Source: Paraburkholderia caffeinitolerans (GTDB lineage: Bacteria > Pseudomonadota > Gammaproteobacteria > Burkholderiales > Burkholderiaceae). From it: a stretch of DNA of 64,000 bases. The translations under genes and the position numbers were made by a program. A model generated the notes under the pieces. It made no database searches. It was not told where the DNA came from and worked only from the letters and a program-made list of their open reading frames with translations. Below, piece after piece: positions 47,241 through 56,960 of the stretch (position 1 is the first letter of the stretch; each line of letters opens with the position of its first letter). The stretch spans positions 1-64,000 of the forward strand of contig NZ_CADIKL010000015.1 of the NCBI RefSeq assembly GCF_902859945.1, written 5' to 3'.

Positions 47241-47262
47241 AGGGGCCGTACCCACGGCCCCT
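47241..47262 (+). promoter_or_regulatory. Perfect hairpin in the livK leader
   Basis: AGGGGCCGT and ACGGCCCCT form a 9-bp stem with a 4-base loop, 169 bases before the livK start. No T-run follows, so it is a leader structure rather than a terminator. Confidence 0.5.
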
Positions 47263-47430
47263 CCGAACTGAAGCCGCTACCAGGCGGCCGATACATGCCG
47301 GGCCCCGTTGCGTCTTTTGTCTTTTTGGCCCGTCCTTGTTGTCCTCCCTGGCCACATTCTCGGGGTGCTGTTCGTTTGCGCAGGTCATGCCGCTTGCCCG
47401 GTTGACCCGAAAACAATCGAGGAGCTCCTG

Positions 47431-48558
47431 ATGACGCCGTTGTCCCGCCTTAACCGCCTTACCTCCTTTTCCGTGGCCGCCGCGCTGCTGGCCTTTGGCG
47501 CCGCCGCGAACGGCGAAACCGTGAAGATCGCCATTGCCGGCCCGTTCAGCGGCCCGGTCGCCCAGTACGGCGACATGGTCAAGGCAGGCGCCCTGACCGC
47601 AATCGAGCAGATCAACGCCGCTGGCGGCGCGAACGGCAACAAGCTCGAAGCCGTCATGATGGACGACGCATGCGAGCCGAAGCAGGCTGTCGCCGTTGCC
47701 AACAAGATCGTTTCGCAGCACATCCACTATGTGATCGGCCACGTGTGCTCGGGCTCGACGATCCCCGCTTCGGACATCTATGAAAACGAAGGCGTGGTGA
47801 TGGTCACGCCGTCGGCGACCGCGCCCCAGCTCACCGAAGGCAAGAAGCGCCAGTACATCTTCCGCACCATCGGCCGCGACGACCAGCAAGGTCCCGCCGC
47901 CGCCGCGTACATCATCAACAACGTCAAGCCGAAGAAGGTCGCGATCCTGCACGACAAGCAGTCGTACGGTCAGGGCATCGCCACCTCGGTCAAGGCCGCG
48001 CTCGACAAGGCGCACATCCAGGTCGTCGTGTTCGAAGGCATCAACGCAGGCGATTCGGACTACTCGGCAGTCGTCACCAAGCTCAAGGCGCAGGGCGTGG
48101 ACTTCGTCTACTTCGGCGGCTACCACCCGGAAATGGGTCTCTTGATGCGCCAGTCGCGTGAGCAGGGCGTGAAGGCCATGTTCATGGGACCGGAAGGCGT
48201 GGGCAACAAGGACGTGACGGCCATCGCCGGCGCCGCTTCGGAAGGCATGCTCGTCACGCTGCCGGCCGACTTCGCTGCGGATCCGGCCAACGCCAAGCTC
48301 GTGAAGGCGTTCGCCGACGCCAAGCGCGACGCGAATGGTCCGTTCCAGATGCCGGCTTACGCTGCGGTCGAAGTGATCGCCGACGGCATCGCGGGCGCCA
48401 AGAGCACCGACCCGACCAAGGTCGCGGCCTGGATGCACAAGAACGCCATGAACACGCCGATCGGCAAGGTGGAGTACGACGCTCAGGGCGACCTGAAGTC
48501 GTTCCGCTTCGTCGTCTACACGTGGCACAAGGACGCCACCAAGACCGCCGCGAACTGA
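47431..48558 (+). CDS. livK: Branched-chain amino-acid ABC transporter solute-binding protein
   Basis: 375 residues from the ATG at 47431 (GAGGAGC upstream). The open frame begins at 47308, but that part is not a plausible N-terminus. A signal peptide of about 26 residues ends AAANG. The mature protein has the LivK pattern VKIAIAGPFSGPVAQYGDMVKAG, VIGHVCSGSTIPASDIYENE and RTIGRDDQQGPAAAAYI. It captures Leu/Ile/Val or related amino acids in the periplasm. It is separated from livH by 155 bases containing a hairpin. Confidence 0.95.
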   Translation: MTPLSRLNRLTSFSVAAALLAFGAAANGETVKIAIAGPFSGPVAQYGDMVKAGALTAIEQINAAGGANGNKLEAVMMDDACEPKQAVAVANKIVSQHIHYVIGHVCSGSTIPASDIYENEGVVMVTPSATAPQLTEGKKRQYIFRTIGRDDQQGPAAAAYIINNVKPKKVAILHDKQSYGQGIATSVKAALDKAHIQVVVFEGINAGDSDYSAVVTKLKAQGVDFVYFGGYHPEMGLLMRQSREQGVKAMFMGPEGVGNKDVTAIAGAASEGMLVTLPADFAADPANAKLVKAFADAKRDANGPFQMPAYAAVEVIADGIAGAKSTDPTKVAAWMHKNAMNTPIGKVEYDAQGDLKSFRFVVYTWHKDATKTAAN

Positions 48559-48586
48559 TCCTGGCGCTGCGCTTCGGGCGCGGCGC

Positions 48587-48622
48587 GAACGCCTCGCTTT
48601 CCGCCACGGAGGGCAGGCGTTC
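48587..48622 (+). other. Intercistronic inverted repeat between livK and livH
   Basis: GAACGCCT and AGGCGTTC form an 8-bp stem separated by 20 bases, in the livK-livH gap. There is no proper T-run. It could act as an mRNA-stability element that raises binding-protein output relative to permease. Confidence 0.45.
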
Positions 48623-48713
48623 TTGCAGCGCCTGCATGCGCAACGAAATATAAAACTCGGGTCGACACCGCTTTAAAGGTCTCTTATCGGCTTCACGGCC
48701 GCGGGGCTTACGC

Positions 48714-49640
<927 letters not shown>

Positions 49641-49651
49641 GGTCAACTGCC

Positions 49652-50932
49652 ATGAATCAGACTGTTTCGGTTCGCGCGGCCGCAAAAGCGACGTCAAGCC
49701 CGTCGTCGTCGCAGACCGTGAAGGGCGCGCTCGCCGCGGCCGTCGCGACGTTCATCCTCACCGCCCCCATCCTGGGCCTGCAGCTCACGCTCGACGGCTA
49801 TCAGGTCGTGTTGCAGCAGCACTGGCGTCCCGTGTGGATCGCCGCCGCTATCGTGTTCGTATTCCAGCTCGTAAAGCCGATGTTTGTGCGAGCAACGAGT
49901 TCGGTGCGGCTGCCTAAAGCACCTGCGCTCGGCGCGCGCCAGCAGCGCGCGGCGATCTGGGTGCTGCTCGCGTTCGGCGCGGTGTTCCCGTTCATGGGCT
50001 CGCGCGGCGCGGTGGACGTGGCGACGCTCGCGCTCATCTACGTGATTCTGGGCTTGGGCCTGAATATCGTGGTGGGCTTCGCGGGCTTGCTCGATCTCGG
50101 CTATGTGGGCTTCTACGCGGTGGGCGGCTATACCTATGCGCTGCTCAACCAGTACTTCGGCTTCACGTTCTGGGAATGCCTGCCGCTCGCGGCGCTCGCC
50201 TCGGCCACGTTCGGTTTCCTGCTCGGCTTTCCGGTGCTGCGCCTGCGCGGCGACTATCTTGCGATCGTGACGCTTGGCTTTGGCGAGATCATCCGCCTGC
50301 TGCTCAATAACCTCACGAGCATCACGGGCGGCCCGGATGGCATTTCCGGCATCGCCAAGCCCACCGTGTTCGGCTTCGAACTCGCTCGCCACGCAAGCGT
50401 GGAAGGCGCGAAGACGTTCAACGAGCTGATCGGCATTGAGTACAGCGGCATGCACATGGTGATCTTCCTGTACCTGCTCGCGCTGGTGCTGGTGGCGTTC
50501 ACGCTGTTCGTCACGAGCCGTCTGCTGCGCATGCCGATGGGGCGCGCGTGGGAAGCGCTGCGCGAAGACGAAATCGCGTGCCGCTCGCTCGGCCTCAATC
50601 CCACCCGCATCAAGCTCTCGGCGTTCACGCTGGGCGCGTCGTTCGCGGGCCTCGCGGGTGCGTTCTTCGCGGCGCGCCAGGGGCTCGTCACGCCCGAGTC
50701 GTTCACCTTCATCGAGTCGGCGCTGATTCTCGCCGTGGTGGTGCTGGGCGGCATGGGCTCGCAGTTGGGCGTGGTGCTCGCGGCGATTCTGCTCACGGCG
50801 CTGCCTGAAGTCGCGCGCGGCTTTGCCGAATATCGCATGCTGATTTTCGGTCTGGTGATGGTGCTGATGATGATGTGGCGTCCGCAGGGCCTGTTGCCCG
50901 CAAGCCGTCCGCATGTGGAGTTGCCGCAATGA
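49652..50932 (+). CDS. livM: Branched-chain amino-acid ABC transporter permease LivM
   Basis: 426 residues from the ATG at 49652 (GAGGT upstream). A GTG at 49637 is in frame but overlaps livH and has no ribosome binding site. It is an extended LivM with an N-terminal pair of helices, then the conserved core [31 protein letters not shown] and [21 protein letters not shown]. It overlaps livG by 4 bases (ATGA). Confidence 0.96.
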   Translation: MNQTVSVRAAAKATSSPSSSQTVKGALAAAVATFILTAPILGLQLTLDGYQVVLQQHWRPVWIAAAIVFVFQLVKPMFVRATSSVRLPKAPALGARQQRAAIWVLLAFGAVFPFMGSRGAVDVATLALIYVILGLGLNIVVGFAGLLDLGYVGFYAVGGYTYALLNQYFGFTFWECLPLAALASATFGFLLGFPVLRLRGDYLAIVTLGFGEIIRLLLNNLTSITGGPDGISGIAKPTVFGFELARHASVEGAKTFNELIGIEYSGMHMVIFLYLLALVLVAFTLFVTSRLLRMPMGRAWEALREDEIACRSLGLNPTRIKLSAFTLGASFAGLAGAFFAARQGLVTPESFTFIESALILAVVVLGGMGSQLGVVLAAILLTALPEVARGFAEYRMLIFGLVMVLMMMWRPQGLLPASRPHVELPQ

Positions 50933-51698
50933 GCGCACAAGCGTTGTTGAAAGTAGCGGGCCTGCAGATGCGCTTCGGCGGTCTGCTGGCCGTGGACGGC
51001 ATCGACTTCGATGTGCGTCCGAATGAAGTGTTCGCCATCATCGGGCCGAACGGCGCGGGCAAGACCACGGTGTTCAACTGCGTCGGCGGCTTCTACAAGC
51101 CGACCGCGGGCGACATCGTGCTGGACGGCCACGCCATCACGGGCCAGCCGAGCCATCAGGTCGCGCGCCGCGGCCTCGTGCGCACCTTCCAGAACATTCG
51201 CCTGTTCAGGCAGCTCACGGTGCTGGAAAACCTCATGGTCGCGCAGCACCTGAAGGTGAACCGCAACATGCTGAGCGGCCTGTTCGCGACGCCCGCGTAT
51301 CGCCGCGCCGAACGCGCCGCGCTCGAGCGCGCGGCGTACTGGCTCGATCGCGTGGGCCTGAAGCAGGTGGCCAACCGCGAGGCGGGCACGCTTTCGTACG
51401 GTCACCAGCGCCGCCTTGAAATCGCGCGCTGCATGATCACCGATCCGCGTCTGTTGATGCTCGACGAACCCGCCGCGGGCCTGAACCCGCAGGAGAAGAT
51501 CGAGCTCCAGCAAATGGTGGACGGCTTGCGCAACGAGTTCGGAATCTCGGTACTCCTGATCGAACACGACATGAGTCTCGTGATGGGCGTATCGGACCGC
51601 ATCCTCGTGATGGAGCATGGCAAGCCGATCATGATCGGCCTGCCCGACGAAGTGCGCAATGACCCGCGCGTGATCAAGGCCTATCTCGGAGAGGACTG

Positions 51699-51699
<1 letters not shown>
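50929..51699 (+). CDS. livG: Branched-chain amino-acid ABC transporter ATPase LivG
   Basis: 256 residues from the ATG at 50929 overlapping the livM stop; the upstream extension is a shadow. It has Walker [10 protein letters not shown], the LivG-type signature [16 protein letters not shown] and Walker [14 protein letters not shown]. It is one of the two ATPases that power the LivHM channel. It overlaps livF by one base (TGATG). Confidence 0.97.
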
Positions 51700-52400
<701 letters not shown>

Positions 52401-52440
52401 GCGTTCGCGCGTAGCGCTTTTTCTGCTCATCGGGTATTCC

Positions 52441-52487
52441 GGCCCGCGCAATCCACCGCACTCGTGCGGCGGTTGCGCGGGCCGTTT
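52441..52487 (+). terminator. Rho-independent terminator of the liv operon
   Basis: GGCCCGCGCAA pairs perfectly with TTGCGCGGGCC, and an inner CCGCA/TGCGG stem extends it; GTTTTC follows. It lies 40 bases after livF. Confidence 0.9.
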
Positions 52488-52686
52488 TCATTCAAGCTTT
52501 CACTGCAAACTTTCAATTCAGTTTCGGTTTTCTGCGATTCTCTTTCGGGTTGTTTTCGGGTTGTGACAGGCGTTACGAAGGCTGGACAAGCGGGCCGCGC
52601 TCACGATAATTGAGCGTCCCGCGAGCGCGGCGGCACACGTCATGCGCAGTGCGCGGGGTATTCGAGTCACACCGGGGAGTGGTTGG

Positions 52687-53301
52687 ATGTCTGAAGATTA
52701 TGAAGTGCACGGTCCGCACGATCACGCGGTCGAGCACGCGGCGGCGGGCCATGGAGCCCATGGTGGCCACGGCGATGGCGCGCGTGATCCGTTTGCGGGG
52801 CGCATGGCGGTGGTGACCGCCATTCTCGCCTCGATTGGTGCGATCCTCGCCTACCAGAGCGGCAACAGCGAGAATCTCGCGCTCTACTATAAGAACGAAG
52901 CAGCCATTCGCAAGACCGAGGCGGCGAATCAATGGGCCTGGTACCAGGCCAAGGGCGAGAAGCAGCACCTTGCCGAACTAGGCGCTGCGCTGGCGGCGCT
53001 CACGCCGGGCTCGACGCAAGCGCAGCGCCGCTTCAGCACCGAAGCCGATCGCTATAGCAAGGAGAAGGAGCCGATTCGCACCCAGGCGGAGTCGCTGGAA
53101 AAGCAGGTGGCGCAGGACGACGCTCAAGCGGAGGAACTGCTGCATGGCCACCATCGGTGGGCGCAGGCGACCACGCTGATCCAGATTTCCATCGCGCTCA
53201 CGGCGATTACGCTGCTCACGCGGAGCAAATGGCTGATGTGGGCATCGCTCGGCGTGGGCGCGACCGGCGTGGTGCTGGGCGCGCTGGCGTTCTTCGCATA
53301 A
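52687..53301 (+). CDS. DUF4337 membrane protein
   Basis: 204 residues from the ATG at 52687. A His-rich N-terminus (EHAAAGHGAHGGHGDG) precedes one transmembrane helix (about 40-58), a long soluble helical part (EKQHLAELGAALAAL, then EKEPIRTQAESLEKQVAQ) and two C-terminal helices. This is the DUF4337 layout. Function unknown. The His-rich start could bind a metal, but that is speculation. It is transcribed alone. Confidence 0.85.
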   Translation: MSEDYEVHGPHDHAVEHAAAGHGAHGGHGDGARDPFAGRMAVVTAILASIGAILAYQSGNSENLALYYKNEAAIRKTEAANQWAWYQAKGEKQHLAELGAALAALTPGSTQAQRRFSTEADRYSKEKEPIRTQAESLEKQVAQDDAQAEELLHGHHRWAQATTLIQISIALTAITLLTRSKWLMWASLGVGATGVVLGALAFFA

Positions 53302-53338
53302 CGCGGGCACGCGGGCCGCAACCGTTCATGCGCGCGGC

Positions 53339-53857
53339 TCAGCCGCCGCAAACGATGGCTGTGAGCAGCAGCGGCACGACCGAGTGCACGGTGGCGTCGC
53401 TATTGGCCTCGCGCACGCGCGTGCGGACCGATTCCGCGGGCGCGGAAACTACCACGCCATAGAGAGGCGCATCGATTTCCTTGCCCGCGCCGCGATGAAA
53501 GAGGGTGTCGTCGTGTGCGTAGCCGAGCACGACGTAAATGGGAAAGCCGAATGCGCTCAGGCGGCTACCGTGCACGGGGCGAAAGGCATTGACCGAATTC
53601 GCTTCCACCCGGCTCGGCTTCGGGTCGATGGATTTTTCTTCTATCAGCGCCGAAATGAACTCATGCGGGTTCGACTTGCAGTCGAACTGCTGGTCGCGCG
53701 CCTGGTCGCGCACCTGGTCGCGCACCTGGTCGTGTACCGAGCCCTGCGATTGCGATTGCGCCTTCGCGATGCGCGGCATGGCAAGAGCCGCAAGCCCCGC
53801 GCACAGCGCGCAAAGCACGACGAATAAGGGCATTACGGTGACTGGGCGCGCTTTCAT
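53339..53857 (-). CDS. Exported hypothetical protein with DQVRDQ repeats
   Basis: 172 residues from the ATG at 53857; a GTG at 53875 is in frame. The signal peptide (VMPLFVVLCALCAGLAALAMPRIAKA) is followed by a Gln/Ser-rich segment and a Asp-Gln-[VA]-Arg repeat encoded by 12-bp tandem repeats at about 53693-53738. The rest (KSNPHEFISALIEEKSIDPKPSRVEANSVNAF) is a small beta-rich domain of unknown type ending in a hydrophobic stretch. I do not recognise the family. Confidence 0.7.
   Translation of the reverse strand: MKARPVTVMPLFVVLCALCAGLAALAMPRIAKAQSQSQGSVHDQVRDQVRDQARDQQFDCKSNPHEFISALIEEKSIDPKPSRVEANSVNAFRPVHGSRLSAFGFPIYVVLGYAHDDTLFHRGAGKEIDAPLYGVVVSAPAESVRTRVREANSDATVHSVVPLLLTAIVCGG
53693..53738. 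repeat. 12-bp tandem repeats within the exported hypothetical gene
   Basis: Roughly three and a half copies of CTGGTCGCGCAC with single changes (GCC, GTA variants). They keep frame and encode the DQVR repeat, so slippage would change repeat number without a frameshift. Confidence 0.75.
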
Positions 53858-54033
53858 GAGTGACGGGACAATCACTTGTGTTTCGCTTGATCACATTCGA
53901 CACCCAAACGCCACCGGTGTTCAAGTGGCGCGGCATGAAAATTGCGCAGTTCTGCGCCGCGCCGCACATTCAAACCGAATAATGGCGTGCGCAAGACGGC
54001 CACCTCGCGCGCATGGCCGTCCCGCAACGTCCG

Positions 54034-54519
54034 TTAAAGCATGGATTTCGCCTGAGTCAGGATCGTGTCGCAAACCTTCTTCTTGGCGGCTTCCTGGAGG
54101 CCGGCGCTCGAAAGGTCGAGCTGCTGGCCGTTGCCGGTCTGGAGGATGCCGTTGGAGCCCTGCTTGTAGCCGGGGTCCGTGCTCGACGCGCCGCCGGGCA
54201 GCTTGCCGAGCAGCGAGTTCTGCACGCTGCTGGCGGTATCGGCATTGAGGAAGTTGTTCTGGACGCAGTACTGGATCAGGCCCGTGACATTGCCGAGGCC
54301 ACCCGAGGTGAGCGAGGAACCCGAGAGTGCGCTGCCGAGGTTGCCGAGGCTCCCCAGACTGCCGGCCGCGCCCGTGGCCGAGGTTGAACCACTGCCGCCT
54401 ACCTGGTTGAGCAAGTTGCCGAGCTGGGCCTGCGCGGCATTCCACGGCGCGAGCAGGGCGGCGGCGACACCCGCCACGGCGATCAGGGCGCGAGTGCTGC
54501 GCAATGCGGAAGTATGCAT
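54034..54519 (-). CDS. DUF2501 exported protein (YjjA-like)
   Basis: 161 residues from the ATG at 54519 with AGGAGA upstream. A signal peptide ends NAAQA. The mature protein has a Gly/Ser-rich linker, then LIQYCVQNNFLNADTASSVQNSLLGKL and AAKKKVCDTILTQAKSML, with two conserved cysteines. This is the DUF2501 pattern, an uncharacterised periplasmic family. It is transcribed alone. Confidence 0.85.
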   Translation of the reverse strand: MHTSALRSTRALIAVAGVAAALLAPWNAAQAQLGNLLNQVGGSGSTSATGAAGSLGSLGNLGSALSGSSLTSGGLGNVTGLIQYCVQNNFLNADTASSVQNSLLGKLPGGASSTDPGYKQGSNGILQTGNGQQLDLSSAGLQEAAKKKVCDTILTQAKSML

Positions 54520-54903
54520 ACACGAATCTCCTGGATAACTGGCCATTTAATGATTGAAGCTCTCGTACTATAAACGTAATCGGCGTGCGAACTATGCTGA
54601 GTGGCTGCGGCATAAAAACAGCTTTTCGCGCGTCTGTTAGCGGGTGCGTTCAGGTGTGTGTTCATCGCTACAGTTACCATGCGCGAGGCATGAAATGCAG
54701 CGGGCAGGCCCGTTCGGAGGGGGATTTCATTATCATGTCATTTGTTGCGGGCACAACTGAGCTTTAGTAAAAGACGAACCGCGATGAATCGATGAAAGAG
54801 GATAGGGGCCCCGGAAATCGAGTTGATAGATCGAGCTGATAAATGCAGCGTTCTGCAAAACGCTCAATGAAGCAGTCAGTCGCATGAATCGTCACGGGGT
54901 CGG

Positions 54904-54939
54904 GCACTTCGATATGCATTTGCATGGGTATCGAAGTGC
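54904..54939. repeat. 11-bp perfect inverted repeat, possible RNA hairpin
   Basis: GCACTTCGATA and TATCGAAGTGC are exact complements around a 14-base loop that contains TGCAT twice. It lies 55 bases before the terminator-like hairpin on the plus strand. Confidence 0.8.
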
Positions 54940-54994
54940 GGGGCTGGAAAGCGAAGGACTTGGCGAAGGACCTCGCGAAGGCTTTGCGAAAGGG

Positions 54995-55024
54995 CGAAAA
55001 AGCCCTTGCTGCAAGGGCTTTTCG
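54995..55024. terminator. Orphan terminator-like hairpin
   Basis: AAGCCCTTG and CAAGGGCTT pair around a 3-base loop, with four T on the plus strand and five T on the minus strand, so it fits an intrinsic terminator in either direction. No protein gene ends nearby: the nearest, DUF2501, is 480 bases away and faces the other way. It may end an unannotated RNA. Confidence 0.7.
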
Positions 55025-55363
55025 CGGTCGGGAAGGGGGCTCGAAGGCGCGTTTGCAAGTACGAACGCGCATAAATCGGGCCATGAAATGCGTGACTTTG
55101 TTTCTAACCGTAACACTTATTACGGCCCTCCTCATCAGCTGGTCTCAGGTGGTATGCTTCCTGCACAATTTCTCCCTTGCACGAGTGAGACCACGTTCCT
55201 TGCGTCATTTCCGTGAATACGCGCACTGTCAATGTGCAGCCGGGGATGCCAATGAACATGTCATATAAACATATGGTGCAACCGAGCACGCCAACGCGGG
55301 CAGCAAGACCCGCGAGCGAAGGCTCCGTCACAGCAGCCCCGGTCCGGCTGCGTGGAGAACAGC

Positions 55364-56614
55364 ATGAATTTCGAAGAACTGAGCGACGACGAGTGGGTGC
55401 TAGTGTCCTCGCTCGTATCCGATGAACCACCCATACGCCTGAACCGCCGCGGTCGCCCGCGCGCGGAGCCACGTGTCGTGGCCAATGCCGTGCTGTGGAT
55501 CTTGACGACCGGTGAATCCTGGTCGCGTCTGCCCGCGCGCTATCCGTCCGGCCCGACCTGCCGGCGCCGTTTCGAGGAATGGCACGTGAGCGGCACACTC
55601 AATGAACTGGTCAGGCTGCTCGTTGAGCGCGGCCGCAGCTTCGTCTACGTGCCTGAGCCCGTGCAGGCCCAGGCGCCGGCGAACCACGCGCACGCTTCGC
55701 AGTCCGTGGCCGCGGTGGCGTCCGGTGCGTCCGTGACCGAGGAAGTCGTCGAAGACGACGGCCTGCCCGCGGTCTACTGGAAGAGCCCTGAGGCATGGCA
55801 GGCGCCCGCGTCGGTGGCCGCGTTGGTGACCGATACGCCGCTGGCCGACCCCATCGAGAGCATGACCCGGCAACTCGTGAGCCAGGACGATGAGGGCCGC
55901 GCGCCGTCCCATACGCATCAGACGCACAAGCAGGTGCCGCATCGTTCGCAACCGATGCACTCGGGCGCCGTGCCGCGTCCGGCCGATGCGAGCGTGAGCG
56001 CGCCTGTTGTCGGCCGCACGGTCGTGCCGGTCGCGGCCGAACCCTCGGAGCCCGAGGGCGACGCGCCGTGGACGAGCGCCACACCGCCGGCCGTGCAGGT
56101 CGTGGAGTGGCGCGGCTGCGAGATCCAGTTGAGCGTTGAACCCGCGCGCAACGACCTGTATCGCGCGGCCGTGGAAATTCTCAAGGACGGCAAGCGTCTC
56201 GAGCGTTCGGGTCTGATCGGCCCGCCGTTCGAGGATTGCGAAGCGGCGCGCCACTACGCGTTCGACTGGGCGTGCCAATGGATCGAGCGTGAGGTGCCTG
56301 CGTCCGCAGGGGGCTCGTCTGCTGGCGGCGCTAGCGCGTCCGCCAATGGTCCCGCTCTCGCCGTGCCGCCGAGCCACGCAACGCATCTCGCAGCCAGCAG
56401 TGTGGTCACGCGCGCCATGCCCGCAGTCGCGGCCAACGCGGTGGGCAAGGTGTCGTCCAATGTGGCGAACAACGTGCGTATCGCGGCGCTGCAGCGCTAC
56501 GCGTCGAGCACCGTGCTGCGTAATGGTGGCGAGGCACGCGACACGTCCTCCGCAAACGGTGCGGGCGCCGAACGCCGTCACCATATCTCGCGTTACAGAA
56601 CGCATCTGGGCTAG
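55364..56614 (+). CDS. Protein with IS5-type transposase N-terminal domain (DUF4096) joined to a novel C-terminal region
   Basis: 416 residues from the ATG at 55364 (GGAG 6 bases upstream). Residues 1-90 match the DUF4096 helix-turn-helix-like domain of IS5-family transposases (SDDEWVLVSSLVSDEP, RRGRPRAEPRVVANAVLWIL, TCRRRFEEWHVSGTLNELV). The DDE catalytic domain that should follow is absent. In its place are an Ala/Pro/His-rich linker, a folded-looking segment (VVEWRGCEIQLSVEPARNDLYRAAVEILKDG, then DCEAARHYAFDWACQWIE at about 245-310) and an Ala/Ser-rich tail. No terminal inverted repeats are visible. It is probably a domesticated DNA-binding protein, maybe a regulator of the adjacent polysaccharide genes; that role is inference. 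Confidence 0.8.
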   Translation: MNFEELSDDEWVLVSSLVSDEPPIRLNRRGRPRAEPRVVANAVLWILTTGESWSRLPARYPSGPTCRRRFEEWHVSGTLNELVRLLVERGRSFVYVPEPVQAQAPANHAHASQSVAAVASGASVTEEVVEDDGLPAVYWKSPEAWQAPASVAALVTDTPLADPIESMTRQLVSQDDEGRAPSHTHQTHKQVPHRSQPMHSGAVPRPADASVSAPVVGRTVVPVAAEPSEPEGDAPWTSATPPAVQVVEWRGCEIQLSVEPARNDLYRAAVEILKDGKRLERSGLIGPPFEDCEAARHYAFDWACQWIEREVPASAGGSSAGGASASANGPALAVPPSHATHLAASSVVTRAMPAVAANAVGKVSSNVANNVRIAALQRYASSTVLRNGGEARDTSSANGAGAERRHHISRYRTHLG

Positions 56615-56960
56615 GAGCCGGCGCTCGCCGGCGTCCATTCCCTTCGCCATCTTCATTGCTGAATCCGCCGCTGCTTTTGCAGCGGTTTTCGCGTTCGTTG
56701 CACGCGCATTGATCCTTGCAAAAGCCACGGCACATACCCGTGCATTAGCTCGTGCAATCAGCGCTGCGTTATCCGCGTTCAGCATGGCCATCTCATACTC
56801 TTGCATGCACTAACGGCCGTAGCGGTTGGATCTTCGATCGCCGCTACAGCCGCTCGTGTTGTCTCCGTCCACATTGCTCATCTGTTTTCTGCTTGTGCAG
56901 CGGGGCGCTCTGCGGCGCCCCTTTACCTGCATTGACTTGCCTTTACTGCATTAACCTGCG
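56615..56960. other. Convergent spacer with hairpins between the DUF4096 protein and bceA
   Basis: 346 bp, no gene. Beyond the terminator at 56668-56689 it holds a GTAGCGG/CCGCTAC stem (56819-56847) and a GGGGCGC/GCGCCCC stem (56902-56921) that may help end bceA transcription, although neither has a T-run in the minus direction. Confidence 0.55.
56668..56689 (+). terminator. Rho-independent terminator after the DUF4096 gene
   Basis: CCGCTGC and GCAGCGG form a 7-bp stem with a TTTT loop, followed by TTTT. It lies about 53 bases after the stop at 56614. Confidence 0.8.

Larger units (their letters stand above)
46501..47430. promoter_or_regulatory. Long AT-rich divergent spacer between the COG2984 importer and livK
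   Basis: 930 bp with no convincing gene; the minus frame at 46847-47416 lacks coding composition. The part from about 46700 to 47160 is the most AT-rich stretch in this half of the window. Two strong hairpins flank it: 46572-46615 on the importer side and 47241-47262 on the livK side. It probably carries promoters and leaders for both transport operons. I could not fix a promoter. Confidence 0.6.
54520..55363. other. Gene-poor stretch with two strong hairpins, possible small RNA locus
   Basis: 844 bp without a credible protein gene; the minus frame at 54764-55135 runs across both hairpins and has unlikely composition. It contains an inverted repeat at 54904-54939, a terminator-type hairpin at 54995-55024 and a wider inverted repeat (TGGTCTCA at 55140-55147 with TGAGACCA at 55186-55193). 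The promoter of the gene at 55364 must lie in its right part. Confidence 0.55.

Noticed and set aside
46847-47416. Minus-strand 189-codon frame in the liv spacer
   Set aside because: No family features, no plausible ribosome binding site, and it crosses the livK leader hairpin.
54764-55135. Minus-strand 123-codon frame between DUF2501 and the DUF4096 protein
   Set aside because: It runs through two strong hairpins and has a composition unlike a real protein.
55364-55640. Active insertion sequence
   Set aside because: Only the transposase N-terminal domain is present, with no DDE domain and no terminal inverted repeats or target duplication visible.
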